A stretch of DNA of 64,000 nt from an uncultured Eubacteriales bacterium (GCA_934541115.1 CAKTDF010000003.1:1-64000), one strand, 5' to 3'. Positions 1-8,405 are shown, numbered from the stretch's first letter. Notes: generated from the sequence alone by a model not told the origin. Made by a program: numbers and translations.

Positions 1-952
1 AAAGTTCTTTTCCGTCTGTGTCATAAATGACAACGGAATAATACTGCATGAAAGAATTAAATTTGAGAGTTATTCTGCCGGAGGAGGGGAGAGTAAGGGT
101 ATAATAATCGTCTCTGTCGTTAATCGCGATCTGTCCCTTGACTGCCGAACCGAATTTAATTTTCTTTGCTTCGGCGATACTGTTGTTCGGCTCTGCAATG
201 TTCGCGCCTGAGGCTTTGAAAGAAACAGTGAAGTTATAATTGCCGGTTGAGGAATACCAACTGTCGTTACGATAACGATAGCCGTTGACCTTGAGATAAT
301 ATGTACCCTTTTCAAGGTCTATTGTGTGGGTATCGCTTCTTTTTTGTGTAGTAGATACCCATTCGTTGCTGTCGGTGTACCAAAGTTCTTTTCCGTCTGT
401 GTCATAAATGACAACGGAATAATACTGCATGAAAGAATTAAATTTGAGAGTTATTCTGTCGGAGGAGGAGAGAGTAAGGTCATAGTAATCATCTTTGTCG
501 TTAATTGCGATTTGTCCCTTGACCGTTGAGTCAAAACTTATTGCTTTTGCTTCGGCAATGCTGTTGTTCGGTTCTGCAACATTTGCGCCCGAAGCGGCAA
601 AGGAAAGTGTGAAGTTATAGCTTCCTGTGTAGTTGCCGCTGCCATTCCAGTACCGACGTCCAATAACTTTGAGATAGTATGTACCTTTTTCAAGGTCTAT
701 TGTGTGGGTATCGCTTCTCATCATGGTTGTAGAAGTCCACGGGTTGTCATCTGACCACCAAATGCTGCTTCCGCTATCATCGAAAAGAGCAATGCTGTAG
801 TATTCTATGAATGAATTGAACTTAATAGACAGTCTTCCGGAAGAAGAAAGAGTGATTTTATAGTAGTCCTCATCGTCGTCAACGGATATATTACCGTAAA
901 CGGTACCGCTTGTTGAAATTGAATTTGCCTGGAGCATACTGTTGTTCGGTTC
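1..952 (-). repeat. In-gene tandem repeats of about 380 bp
   Basis: The conserved EPNNS codons recur at 952, 574 and 193, giving periods of 378 and 381 bp (126 and 127 codons). The two left-hand units are almost identical over long stretches: bases 1-77 and 382-458 differ at about one position. The unit nearest the N-terminus (575-952) is more diverged. Near-identity at the DNA level suggests recent duplication or gene conversion. Confidence 0.85.
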
Positions 953-1033
953 GGATTCATTTGCCGCATAAACTGCAAACGAAAGGAAGACAGCGAGCAA
1001 CACTGCTGAAATAGAAACAAGAATTTTTTTCAT
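1..1033 (-). CDS. Secreted tandem-repeat protein, C-terminus beyond the window
   Basis: The minus-strand frame stays open to the left edge, so the 3' end is missing (about 344 codons visible). It starts with a signal peptide (MKKILVSISAVLLAVFLSFA, then AYAA-like cleavage context). Next come repeats of about 126-127 residues, each opening with EPNNS and containing a DDEDYY/DDYY acidic-aromatic turn, SGRLSIKFNSF-like strands and DTHTIDLEKGTYYLKV. This layout resembles bacterial pre-peptidase C-terminal (PPC-like) beta-sandwich domains, which are extracellular. The start at 1033 is chosen over the in-frame ATG at 1039 because GGAGG lies only 1-2 bases before the latter and about 7 before the former. 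It has its own promoter. The function is unknown; adhesion or an accessory domain of an exported enzyme is possible. Confidence 0.8.
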   Translation of the reverse strand, partial: MKKILVSISAVLLAVFLSFAVYAANESEPNNSMLQANSISTSGTVYGNISVDDDEDYYKITLSSSGRLSIKFNSFIEYYSIALFDDSGSSIWWSDDNPWTSTTMMRSDTHTIDLEKGTYYLKVIGRRYWNGSGNYTGSYNFTLSFAASGANVAEPNNSIAEAKAISFDSTVKGQIAINDKDDYYDLTLSSSDRITLKFNSFMQYYSVVIYDTDGKELWYTDSNEWVSTTQKRSDTHTIDLEKGTYYLKVNGYRYRNDSWYSSTGNYNFTVSFKASGANIAEPNNSIAEAKKIKFGSAVKGQIAINDRDDYYTLTLPSSGRITLKFNSFMQYYSVVIYDTDGKEL

Positions 1034-1062
1034 TTTCATACCTCCGTATTTTTGATAAAAAA

Positions 1063-1091
1063 ATACTACCACAAAAATTATATGCCGTCAA
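1063..1091 (-). promoter_or_regulatory. Promoter of the repeat-protein gene
   Basis: On the minus strand, -35 TTGACG (1086-1091), a 17-base spacer and -10 TAGTAT (1063-1068), about 30 bases before the start codon. It matches the housekeeping sigma-A pattern. Confidence 0.65.
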
Positions 1092-1150
1092 GAAAAAACA
1101 TTTTATAATTATCACAAAATAAGTTTTCATTTTACGCAGCAATTATTAAA

Positions 1151-1183
1151 AAGGGGTACTGTTTCGAACAGCCCCCTTTTTTA
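1151..1183 (-). terminator. Terminator of the CotH-type gene
   Basis: The hairpin GGGG-N2-CTGTT / AACAG-N2-CCCC (1153-1176) has U-runs on both strands. It lies directly after the stop codon of the minus-strand gene at 1188. Confidence 0.7.
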
Positions 1184-1187
1184 TTAT

Positions 1188-3038
1188 TTATTTTATTGAA
1201 AACATTTTACAAAAATAATAAAGAAACAGCTCAAGCCCGTCAACAAAAGCAGACGGAATTTTGTTGAAATTTTCTTTTGCTTTTTGGGCGGAATCTATTT
1301 TAAATTCGAATTCCGGGTTGTCAACAGTAAGCGCGCTTGAAAGAAAGCTTGTTCTTTCGGAAACGAAGTTCTTAATTGCGGATATCTCTGCGGTGTAATT
1401 ATTCAAAATTTCAACTTCATTTGTTGTATTGTAATAATTCCATCTAATTGCATTCATCACTGTCGAATTTTCAACCTTTTCAATATATTTATCGTATTTT
1501 GAATCAAGCAGTTCACTTACAGCGGGAACAACTTTCTCTTTCATCTGCTTTTCGACTTCGGCAACAAACTCCCTGTGGCGCATACCGAGTGCATAGATGT
1601 TCGGTGTTGCCTTGAAGCTCTTGCTGCCCATAAGAGAATTATACCAAAGCGACCTTTTTGCGGCGTGAAGATTTGTCGGGTCGGTGAGGTCTGTTCCGTC
1701 TCTTCCGGCAGTGTTCATAAGAGCGTTGTCAAAATCCCAGATGGGGCCTGCAACAAGCTTTCCGCCGATATCCTTATAAAAATAGTTGCTTGTGAGGCCT
1801 GCGTCCCAGTTGCTGCTCCATTCCTGAATAATGTACTGTTTTGCAAAGGATTCCGTATCAATATATTCGGAAAAATGCTTTCCGTTTTTGTTCTTTCCGT
1901 CTTCGGAATAAAGTGCGTCCTCCATTTCCTGCCAATAGGAGCTGATGTATTTTATTTGAGCCATTGAAGCATATTCCGGAGATTTTGCAACAACGGCCTG
2001 ACCGTGCTTCGTAACAAATCCGCTTGCTTCATTTGGGTAACGGTCGGCAACCTCAAGCTCAAGCAGATATCCGCCGGTGATGTCTGACGGATCATTTGGA
2101 ATTTCAAACCAGCGTTGCCTGTTTTCAATGAAGCCGGAAAACTTTCCGCCAAAGCCCTTTTGCGCAAACTCTGAAAGCTCTTTGCCTTCGTTTGCCTCCT
2201 CGGTTGCTTCTTCAAGGTCATAAATATCAACACGGTTTTTCTTGATTTCAACCTTTTCGGTAATAAGATAAACGCCTTTGTATTCACCGTTGATATAAAG
2301 ATCGGTGTTTTTGCAATCGGGTGTTTCTTTCATGCCTATTGCTTCACCGAGCCCGTAGGTTACTTGATTGCGAACGAGAGACTTGTCCTCATAGTTGGCA
2401 ATAAGACACCATGCTTTTGCCTTTTCCATTCCGAAAAGCTTTGATTTGCTCTCAAGCTTGATGTTGTACGGCTTTTTGACCATACCCCAGGTTGAGTTCC
2501 CTCTGCCCTTCATTGAATCAAGCTTTCCGTCATAATCAGTTTTTCCCTTTTCATTGACGGCAAGCATTGAGCAGCCTTTTTCCTTGTGTTCCTTATCGGC
2601 ATGAATGCGGTCAAGCCCGCCGTCGGGAACGTTTATAAATACCGAAGGAAGCTCACTTGAAGCAAGAAAAACAACGCTGTAATTTTTTCCGCCGCAGGAA
2701 AGAGCGAATTCTCCGCCGCCGGAAAAAGCGTCCGTTGTTTCTCCGTTTTTAAGTTCCTTTTCACCGCATATTACGGGGGCAGAAGAGGAGATCCAAACCT
2801 TAAGCTCAGAAAGGTCTGAGCCTGAAGGCATGAACATATAGTATTTTCCGTCAACATCGCTTTTCCACCAATTAACGGTTCCGACGGAGTCCGGGTCTTC
2901 TCCGCTACCTGCGACCGAAACCGCAAAATGCGGAGCAACGTTTGAATCAACCGCAAAGGTGAGTCCGAATGAAGCCGCTGATGAAACGATTATAATCATC
3001 GACAGCAACAGAGCAATCACAGTCTTCATTTTTTTCAT
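1188..3038 (-). CDS. Secreted CotH-type protein kinase-like protein
   Basis: A 616-residue exported protein with signal peptide (about residues 1-30; MKKMKTVIALLLSMIIIVSS). The core carries CotH hallmarks: SMKGRGNSTWGMVKKPYNIKL, then WCLIANYEDKSLVRN, ITGGYLLELE, and SNYFYKD...GPIWDFDNAL. Family knowledge: Bacillus spore-coat CotH is an atypical kinase that phosphorylates serines of coat proteins, and CotH domains are also common in secreted clostridial proteins. The start at 3038 is preferred over the upstream frame opening at 3089, because AAAGAGG sits about 9 bases before it and a signal peptide follows at once. The C-terminal ~150 residues contain no motif I recognise. It has its own promoter and terminator, so it is probably monocistronic. 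The substrate is unknown. Confidence 0.85.
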   Translation of the reverse strand: MKKMKTVIALLLSMIIIVSSAASFGLTFAVDSNVAPHFAVSVAGSGEDPDSVGTVNWWKSDVDGKYYMFMPSGSDLSELKVWISSSAPVICGEKELKNGETTDAFSGGGEFALSCGGKNYSVVFLASSELPSVFINVPDGGLDRIHADKEHKEKGCSMLAVNEKGKTDYDGKLDSMKGRGNSTWGMVKKPYNIKLESKSKLFGMEKAKAWCLIANYEDKSLVRNQVTYGLGEAIGMKETPDCKNTDLYINGEYKGVYLITEKVEIKKNRVDIYDLEEATEEANEGKELSEFAQKGFGGKFSGFIENRQRWFEIPNDPSDITGGYLLELEVADRYPNEASGFVTKHGQAVVAKSPEYASMAQIKYISSYWQEMEDALYSEDGKNKNGKHFSEYIDTESFAKQYIIQEWSSNWDAGLTSNYFYKDIGGKLVAGPIWDFDNALMNTAGRDGTDLTDPTNLHAAKRSLWYNSLMGSKSFKATPNIYALGMRHREFVAEVEKQMKEKVVPAVSELLDSKYDKYIEKVENSTVMNAIRWNYYNTTNEVEILNNYTAEISAIKNFVSERTSFLSSALTVDNPEFEFKIDSAQKAKENFNKIPSAFVDGLELFLYYFCKMFSIK

Positions 3039-3103
3039 AACATATCGCCTCTTTCCATATATTATTATAAATTTACCTGACAATACCACAAGTTTATATG
3101 CGA

Positions 3104-3133
3104 ATTATACCATGAGGCGCTTAATAAAATCAA
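3104..3133 (-). promoter_or_regulatory. Promoter of the CotH-type gene
   Basis: On the minus strand, -35 TTGATT (3128-3133), an 18-base spacer and a perfect -10 TATAAT (3104-3109) preceded by TGG, an extended -10. Confidence 0.6.
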
Positions 3134-3235
3134 GAAGATTTCAATAAATTGTTAATAATATTAAAAAAATGTTAGCAAAGTGTCACATGAATTTTTATTC
3201 TGTTAAAAGTTTGCAATTTATATACCTTTGCCGTG

Positions 3236-3263
3236 TTGACAAATAAAATCAGAATGGTAAAAT
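3236..3263 (+). promoter_or_regulatory. Promoter of the ATP-grasp gene
   Basis: TTGACA (3236-3241), a 16-base spacer and TAAAAT (3258-3263), about 45 bases before the start codon. It is divergent from the CotH promoter. Confidence 0.55.
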
Positions 3264-3308
3264 CATAACAGGATAAGACTATTATATAAATGTATAAAGA
3301 GGTACAGT

Positions 3309-4328
3309 ATGAGCAGTTTTTCAAATTTCACCGCAAGAGTAAAATCCATGAGCTTTAAGCGCATGAATATGTATATCCGCCAGATTCATGAAAATTACGG
3401 TTCAAACCGCCTTGCAACGGCGGTTGATATGTGTCTCTGCGCGGCAAAGAGAGGAATCGGATACCTTGACTACACCGTTTTCGGTTTTGCAAAGGTCAAG
3501 GGTGCAAAACGCGATACATTCCTCACATATAACAAAAATGTTGCGCTCTCTTCAAGCGCAAATGACCCTCAGTACACGCCCTTTTTCAAGGACAAGCTCA
3601 AATTCGACGAGGCGTTTTCGGATTTCATCGGTCGTGAATGGTTGAATCTCGAAAAGGCTGATGAAAACGAATTTGCCGCTTTCTGCAAAAAGCACGGGGC
3701 GGTTTTTGCAAAGTATCCGCGCTCATTCGGCGGTCAGCAGATTGAAAAGGTTGAGACCGATGAAAACACGGATTTTTCCGCTCTTTTCAATTGCCTCAAA
3801 GAAAACGGACAGGTGCTCATTGAAGAAAAGATCAAGCAGCACCCGGTAATGAACGCTCTCTGCCCAAGCTCCGTCAATTCCGTTCGCATTGTTACCCTGC
3901 GTGACAAAAACGGAGAGGTTCATTATCTTTATTCACTTTTGCGCTTTGGCAACGGAACAAAGGCGGTTGATAACATCACGAGCGGCGGAATGTATATTCT
4001 CCTTGACAGAGAGGGAAAGTCTGCCTCAAAGGCGTTTTGCGATAAAACGGGACTTTTCTACGACACTCACCCGATGACGGGCATTGACCTTTTGAACTTT
4101 GAGGTACCGCTGCACAAAGAGGCAGTTGAGCTTTGCAAAAAGGGCGCAGACGTAATTCCTCAGGTTGGCTATATAGGCTGGGACGCAGCAATCACAGAAA
4201 AAGGACCGGTTTTGATTGAAGGTAACGTTTTGCCCGGATACGATATGTTCCAAAACTACAACCTTTCCGGAAAAGACACAGGAATTCTTCCGCTGATCCA
4301 CTCTCTGCCGGGGTATGAAAAGCTTTAA
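3309..4328 (+). CDS. Sugar-transfer-associated ATP-grasp family protein
   Basis: A 339-residue soluble protein. The C-terminal two thirds look like the ATP-grasp family often found near glycosyltransferase loci in Firmicutes: a lysine-bearing strand (AVFAKYPRSFGGQQIEKVET), LIEEKIKQHP, SSVNSVRIVTL, DNITSGGMYILLD, then metal-binding acidic residues in GYIGWDAAITEKGPVLIEGN. ATP-grasp enzymes join a carboxylate to an amine or similar nucleophile at the cost of ATP; the substrate of this branch is not established. The start at 3309 has AAAGAGG 5-6 bases upstream. No sugar genes are adjacent, so context gives no further clue. The gene ends in a long 3' region containing a terminator. Confidence 0.75.
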   Translation: MSSFSNFTARVKSMSFKRMNMYIRQIHENYGSNRLATAVDMCLCAAKRGIGYLDYTVFGFAKVKGAKRDTFLTYNKNVALSSSANDPQYTPFFKDKLKFDEAFSDFIGREWLNLEKADENEFAAFCKKHGAVFAKYPRSFGGQQIEKVETDENTDFSALFNCLKENGQVLIEEKIKQHPVMNALCPSSVNSVRIVTLRDKNGEVHYLYSLLRFGNGTKAVDNITSGGMYILLDREGKSASKAFCDKTGLFYDTHPMTGIDLLNFEVPLHKEAVELCKKGADVIPQVGYIGWDAAITEKGPVLIEGNVLPGYDMFQNYNLSGKDTGILPLIHSLPGYEKL

Positions 4329-4437
4329 GACAATATCGCACAATTGAGGTGTGCGGCTTGCAAAGTGAACCTTTTTCTCTGCATGGCTGAAGAATTGCCG
4401 CAATTAGTGCATACCAAAAAGTAAAAGCAAAATAAAA

Positions 4438-4491
4438 AGCTATAATTCACAGATGTCAAAAAAGACGCGCTGTGGATTATGGCTTTTTTAA
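4438..4491 (+). terminator. Terminator, GCTATAATTCA-stem family (copy 1)
   Basis: Left arm AGCTATAATTCACAG (4438-4452) pairs with CTGTGGATTATGGCT (4470-4484), including G-U pairs, and is followed by a run of six T. The 4329-4686 gap otherwise holds only minor hairpins (GCAC/GTGC at about 4339, and GAGAGAT/ATCTCTC between about 4567 and 4602) and no gene. Confidence 0.7.
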
Positions 4492-4686
4492 AATCAAAAA
4501 ACACTTTCTGCGCCTGAATGAGCAGTCCTTTTTGCTGAATAATGCTTTGATTCTCGCTTTGCGAGAGAGATTTTCGGTCTGAGGGCTGTATTTTTATCTC
4601 TCGGAGTGGTAGAATCGTGACAGGAAAAGATAAAACGCGTTTAGCTTTTCGACTATTCAGACTATGTACTCAAAGGAATGATCTAT

Positions 4687-5922
4687 ATGGAAAAGAAAAC
4701 TGTCGGTTCGTTTATTGCTGTTTTAAGAAAATCTCAAGGCATGACTCAGCGTGAACTTGCAGAAAAGCTTTGCGTTTCCGATAAAGCCGTTTCGCGTTGG
4801 GAGCGGGATGAGGCTGCACCTGATCTTATGCTGATTCCTGTTATAGCGGATATTTTCGGCGTAACATGCGACGAAATTCTTCGTGGAGAAAGATTTCAAA
4901 CCGCAAAAGGCAGCGCCAATGTCGGCGGAGAAGTGCCGCAAAAAAGCAGCGAAAAGCAGCTCAGACACCTTATCGGAATGAATCTCACCAAGTATAAAAA
5001 GCAGACATGGATAGTTTTGGGCATTGCGGGTATCGGTGTTGTGCTCTGTTTGACTTTCTTTCTTACGGGGTATCCGTCATACGGGCTTGGAGCAGGTATT
5101 GTCTTTTCAATTGCGGCGGCTGTCTGCCTCGGTGTTTTTGCCACCGGTGCGGCATTTTCGGACGGTATGGAAGAACTTGACGGCGAGAGCATACTTTCAT
5201 ATAAGCGCACGGTATACACAAAAACATTTAACAGTGCAATGCTTGTAACGGCGAGCGTTTGTGTTGATGTTGCGTTTTGGCTTCTCGGAGTGTTTGATTC
5301 AGTACTCTGTCTTATTCCTGTTGTTGCATATTTCATCGTTTATTTTTCGGCGTCCGCTGTTTTTTACAGGAGGTACGCAGAGGAGCTGCACATGCCGCAA
5401 AAAAAGCGGCGCAATTCCGTGCTGAGGCTGAGAGTTCTTGTTGCCGTTCTCTCTGTTGCGGCGGTTCTTACAGCCGGAATCGTTACAGCGTATAATTTGC
5501 CGTACACCTGCTTTTCAAAGGGAAAGACCTTTCAGACAGCCGATGAATTTAAAGCCTATATGCGCAACCACAACTATGAAAAAGAGCTTTGGATTTCAGA
5601 TGACGGAGAGGACAGAAATGTTCCCGAGGGATATGACAGCAAATTCTTGACAACCGATGACACCGAAGAATTTGACTGTGTACGCAGCAGAGAGTATGAA
5701 GTTGGGTATGACGGCGAAGAGACCGGGTTTTGGTTTTATGAAAATGATTATGTTGACTCAATTGAGGGAAGCAGCGAGCATTTGCCGATAAGAGTTTTCA
5801 GCGATGAAGACTTTCAGCGCCGGGGAAGTATTCTCACGGTACTTAACAATCTTATGATAGTTTTCTGTGCCATGGATATTATAATCGGTATTGCGGTTTA
5901 TCTTAAAAAAAGAGACAGATAA
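4687..5922 (+). CDS. XRE-family regulator with a membrane-anchored C-terminal half
   Basis: A 411-residue protein. Residues ~5-60 are a Cro/CI-type helix-turn-helix (MTQRELAEKLCVSDKAVSRW). After a polar linker come about five hydrophobic segments, one soluble acidic domain near residues 290-375 and a last transmembrane helix before KKRDR. This layout is common in clostridial membrane-tethered regulators. The ligand or DNA target is unknown. The ATG at 4687 is chosen over 4678 because AAAGGA directly abuts the earlier ATG but is 9 bases from the later one. The gene stands alone between terminators. Confidence 0.8.
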   Translation: MEKKTVGSFIAVLRKSQGMTQRELAEKLCVSDKAVSRWERDEAAPDLMLIPVIADIFGVTCDEILRGERFQTAKGSANVGGEVPQKSSEKQLRHLIGMNLTKYKKQTWIVLGIAGIGVVLCLTFFLTGYPSYGLGAGIVFSIAAAVCLGVFATGAAFSDGMEELDGESILSYKRTVYTKTFNSAMLVTASVCVDVAFWLLGVFDSVLCLIPVVAYFIVYFSASAVFYRRYAEELHMPQKKRRNSVLRLRVLVAVLSVAAVLTAGIVTAYNLPYTCFSKGKTFQTADEFKAYMRNHNYEKELWISDDGEDRNVPEGYDSKFLTTDDTEEFDCVRSREYEVGYDGEETGFWFYENDYVDSIEGSSEHLPIRVFSDEDFQRRGSILTVLNNLMIVFCAMDIIIGIAVYLKKRDR

Positions 5923-5931
5923 AAAAACAAG

Positions 5932-5968
5932 CGGCTGCTGCAGGATTATTGCCTGCAACAGCCGTTTC
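5932..5968 (+). terminator. Terminator after the XRE membrane regulator
   Basis: CGGCTGCTGCAGG (5932-5944) pairs with CCTGCAACAGCCG (5952-5964) with one mismatch. It also serves the convergent micro-gene at 5986-6105. Confidence 0.6.
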
Positions 5969-5985
5969 GTTATAACCTTAAATTT

Positions 5986-6105
5986 TCAGATCTTTTCGGG
6001 TTTGTCGTCTTCATCGACTGAGCCGACGAGGCTTGCGCCGATTGCGGCGAGGATTTTATAAATGATTGAGTAAATCTTATTAAAAAGAACAGTTGCTGCG
6101 TTCAT
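5986..6105 (-). CDS. Micro-protein, hydrophobic helix with acidic tail (39 aa)
   Basis: The ORF encodes MNAATVLFNKIYSIIYKILA followed by AIGASLVGSVDEDDKPEKI. A near-perfect ribosome site (AAGGAGG) sits 9 bases before the ATG, and a promoter lies 40-68 bases upstream. The first ~29 residues could form one hydrophobic or amphipathic helix; the last ~10 are charged, with an acidic DEDD stretch. It is one of four stand-alone genes of this design here (also 14002-14103, 16110-16217, 23135-23323). Function unknown. A membrane-active peptide, a small membrane-protein regulator or a toxin are possible, but none is shown. Confidence 0.65.
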   Translation of the reverse strand: MNAATVLFNKIYSIIYKILAAIGASLVGSVDEDDKPEKI

Positions 6106-6144
6106 AAACGATATCCTCCTTAAAATTACCTTTCATTACATACC

Positions 6145-6173
6145 ATTATACATACGAAAAACAGATTTGTAAA
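6145..6173 (-). promoter_or_regulatory. Promoter of the 39-aa micro-gene
   Basis: On the minus strand, -35 TTTACA (6168-6173), a 17-base spacer and a perfect -10 TATAAT (6145-6150). Confidence 0.65.
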
Positions 6174-6208
6174 GAAAAAGCTGTCATTTTTTCTGCCGTT
6201 TTTAAATT

Positions 6209-6380
6209 CCGCCACGCGCGGATTTATTGTGGAAAGTGAAAAGTTCTGCTTGTTTTTTTACGTAATACTATTCTTCTTAAACCCAACGTTTAATTTTAAT
6301 ATATAAATGGCTATGTACTTTTACACCCGTACGCTCCGCGGGGGTACTTTTGTCGATTGTTACAAAACAAAGCATTGAAA
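6209..6380 (-). repeat. Intergenic repeat unit, copy A (inverted)
   Basis: Read on the minus strand this is the same unit as copies B and C: TTTCAATGCTTTGTTTTG, then GTAACAATCGACAAAAGTAC, a G/C block CCCCCGCGGAGCGTACGGG, an AT-rich part with ACGTT, and an end like TTTTCACTTTCCACAATAAA. It is the left end of the large inverted-repeat region. Confidence 0.85.
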
Positions 6381-6538
6381 GTCCAAATCAAGCGAAGTCT
6401 TTTTTGCCGTATTTCCGCCCTGACTGCGTTGAAAATGCTCGCAATGGAGCAACCATTGCTGTGCTTTTCGCCTTGTCAGAACAAAAATACAACAAAAAAT
6501 CCATCACTGATTTGAACTTCCAACGCTTGCCAAAAATA

Positions 6539-6617
6539 CGCTTCTGTACGGCGCCCAAGAGAGCGAAATCGGATTCCTTGAGGGAATCTCGATTATCGCT
6601 CTCTAACGCGCCTACAC
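6539..6617 (+). repeat. Inner inverted repeat, left arm
   Basis: Pairs with 6988-7070 at roughly 95% by eye over about 75 bases. It includes GGCGCCCAAGAGAGCGAAAT and a local stem GGATTCCTTGAGGGAATC. Confidence 0.85.
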
Positions 6618-6987
6618 AAAACGTATCAGCAAATCTCAGTTTATTGAAACATCAATCTGCTATCATACTTAAACCACACTCTGTCGAAGTATTTATTCAG
6701 ACAGTTCTAAAAAGTAAGCCTACATATTACTTCTCTCCGCAGATTTTTCGTCGCTTTCTTTTTGTTCTTCAATACAATATGGTTCTGTATTCATTCGGGT
6801 ACAGACTTCATTTTTTGTAGCAAGAGTTAAAGAAACACAGAAACCTTTCACATTGCACAATAAATCCGCGAGATGAGGAAAGAGAAAATGCTGTTTTTAC
6901 TTCATTCTGACTGAACACTTCGACAGAGTGGAGATAGGGTAATAGCGGATTGGTGTTTTAATTAGGAAAGCGTGGCACACGAGTGAT

Positions 6988-7070
6988 GTGTAGGCGCGTT
7001 AGAGAGCGATAATCGAGATTCCCCCAAGGAATCCGATTTCGTTCTCTTGGGCGCCGTACTAAAAAGCGTT
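6988..7070 (-). repeat. Inner inverted repeat, right arm
   Basis: Reverse complement of the 6539-6617 arm with a few substitutions and a small indel. Confidence 0.85.
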
Positions 7071-7080
7071 CTTTTGGGTA

Positions 7081-7228
7081 CTTTTGTAACAATCGACAAA
7101 AGTACCCCCGCGGAGCGTACGGGTGTAAAAGCATATAACCATTTATATATTGAAAGTAAGCGTTTGGTTTAAGAGAGATAGTAGCACGTTAAAAAACAAG
7201 CAGACCTTTTCACATTCCACAAGATAGG
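7081..7228 (+). repeat. Intergenic repeat unit, copy B
   Basis: Direct orientation. It shares GTAACAATCGACAAAAGTAC, the CCCCCGCGGAGCGTACGGG block and the AACAAGCAGACCTTTTCACA end with copy A; it is followed at once by copy C. Confidence 0.85.
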
Positions 7229-7380
7229 CTTTCAATGCTTTGTTTTGTTACAACCGACAAAAGTAACCCCAGCGGAGCGTACGGATATAAAAGCGCATAA
7301 CCATTTATATATTAAAAGTAAGCGTTTGGCTTAGGAGGGATAGTAGCACGTTTATAGAACAAGTTAAACTTTTCAAAATA
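7229..7380 (+). repeat. Intergenic repeat unit, copy C
   Basis: A more diverged direct copy (CCCCAGCGGAGCGTACGG block; ATAGTAGCACGTTTATAG near its end). It ends just upstream of the promoter of the amino-acid importer operon. Confidence 0.8.
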
Positions 7381-7415
7381 AAACTCAAAAAAATTGAAAA
7401 ACTTTGAAAAAACGC

Positions 7416-7444
7416 TTGACAACATCATAATACTGTGTTAGTAT
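7416..7444 (+). promoter_or_regulatory. Promoter of the amino-acid ABC importer operon
   Basis: TTGACA (7416-7421), a 17-base spacer and TAGTAT (7439-7444), leaving a leader of about 80 bases before the first gene. Confidence 0.7.
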
Positions 7445-7530
7445 GTTACCACAGTAAAGCGTGAGACAAATAAAACTCACAAAAAATTAAAAGCAAACGC
7501 GGCGCTGCCGCAGAAAAAGGAGTAGTTATC

Positions 7531-8382
7531 ATGAGTAAAAAAATTATCGCACTCGTTCTTGCCGTCCTTGTAGCGACAATCGGCTTCGTTCTCGTTGCCT
7601 GCAACAAAAGCGAAGGAACAGAAACCACAACAGCCGCCGGAGCTTCCGATGAAAGCAAAGCCGTTTCGGCAGACAGCGACCTTGAATATGTAAAGAGCAA
7701 GGGCAAGCTTGTTGTCGGCATTACAGAGTTTGAACCCATGGATTATAAGGACAAGGACAGCGGCGAATGGATAGGTTTTGACGCAGACCTTGCAAAAGCT
7801 TTTGCAAAAGAAATCGGCGTTGATGTTGAATTTGTTGAAATCGGTTGGGATAATAAGATCATTGACCTCAACGGAAAGAACATTGACTGCGTATGGAACG
7901 GCATGACCCTTACCGATGATGTAAAAGCAGCAATGGAAACCTCAAAGGCATATTGTAATAATGCTCAGATCGTTATTCTTCCGTCAGATAAAGTCGATTC
8001 AATCAAGTCGGTTGACGATTGCAAGGAACTCAATTTTGCCGTTGAAAACGGTTCGGCAGGTAAAAACCAGGCAGAAGCAAACGGCTTTAAGTACACCGAG
8101 GTTGAAAAACAGTCGGACGCACTGACAGAGGTTGCAAGCGGCACTAGTGACGCGGCAATCATCGATTCACTCATGGCAGGCGCAATGGTAGGCGAGGGAA
8201 CCGGCTTTGCAAAGCTCGCCGCAACCGACATTAAGCTCAACAGCGAAGAATACGGCGTAGGTTTCCGTAAGGGTTCGGACCTTGCCGCAAAGCTCAATGA
8301 GTTCTTTGACAAGAGTCTTGCAGACGGTTCAATGGAAGAGCTTGCAAAAACTTACGGTGTTCAGGAAGCGCTTATTAAATAA
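7531..8382 (+). CDS. Amino-acid ABC transporter substrate-binding lipoprotein
   Basis: 283 residues. The signal peptide ends in a lipobox LVAC (Cys about residue 24), so it is a membrane-anchored lipoprotein. The mature part is a family-3 solute-binding protein: LEYVKSKGKLVVGITEFEPM at the start, GEWIGFDADLAKAFAKEIGV, WNGMTLTDDVKAAMETSKAY and YGVGFRKGSDLAAKLNEF. These proteins bind polar amino acids (glutamine, arginine, cystine and similar) outside the cell; the exact ligand cannot be read here. It is followed by its permease and ATPase. Start: AAGGAG about 8 bases upstream. Confidence 0.93.
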   Translation: MSKKIIALVLAVLVATIGFVLVACNKSEGTETTTAAGASDESKAVSADSDLEYVKSKGKLVVGITEFEPMDYKDKDSGEWIGFDADLAKAFAKEIGVDVEFVEIGWDNKIIDLNGKNIDCVWNGMTLTDDVKAAMETSKAYCNNAQIVILPSDKVDSIKSVDDCKELNFAVENGSAGKNQAEANGFKYTEVEKQSDALTEVASGTSDAAIIDSLMAGAMVGEGTGFAKLAATDIKLNSEEYGVGFRKGSDLAAKLNEFFDKSLADGSMEELAKTYGVQEALIK

Positions 8383-8405
8383 ATGATTTGTTAAAAAGTT
8401 TTTCA

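Larger units (their letters stand above)
6209..7380. repeat. Long imperfect inverted-repeat region without genes
   Basis: This 1.2 kb stretch is built from repeats. Copy A (6209-6380) is inverted relative to copies B and C on the right. Inside it, 6539-6617 and 6988-7070 are near-perfect inverted partners. A weaker pair is 6654-6703 with about 6907-6950, leaving a central loop of roughly 200 bases. A partial copy of the unit end (CACATTGCACAATAAATCCG) recurs at about 6850-6872. I see no transposase and no convincing ORF; a 156-codon frame (6350-6820) is most likely incidental. It could be a MITE-like non-autonomous element or a folded non-coding RNA locus. Confidence 0.7.

Noticed and set aside
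1..193. CRISPR-like repetition at the left edge
   Set aside because: The ~380-base period is in frame and protein-coding; there are no short spaced repeats.
6350..6820. 156-codon plus-strand open frame in the repeat region
   Set aside because: It runs through copy A and the inner inverted arm, has no good ribosome site and no recognisable protein pattern; the DNA is explained by repeats.
7081..7380. Insertion sequence with terminal repeats
   Set aside because: Repeats are direct and inverted copies of one unit without a transposase or a clear target duplication, so it was listed as a repeat region rather than an IS.
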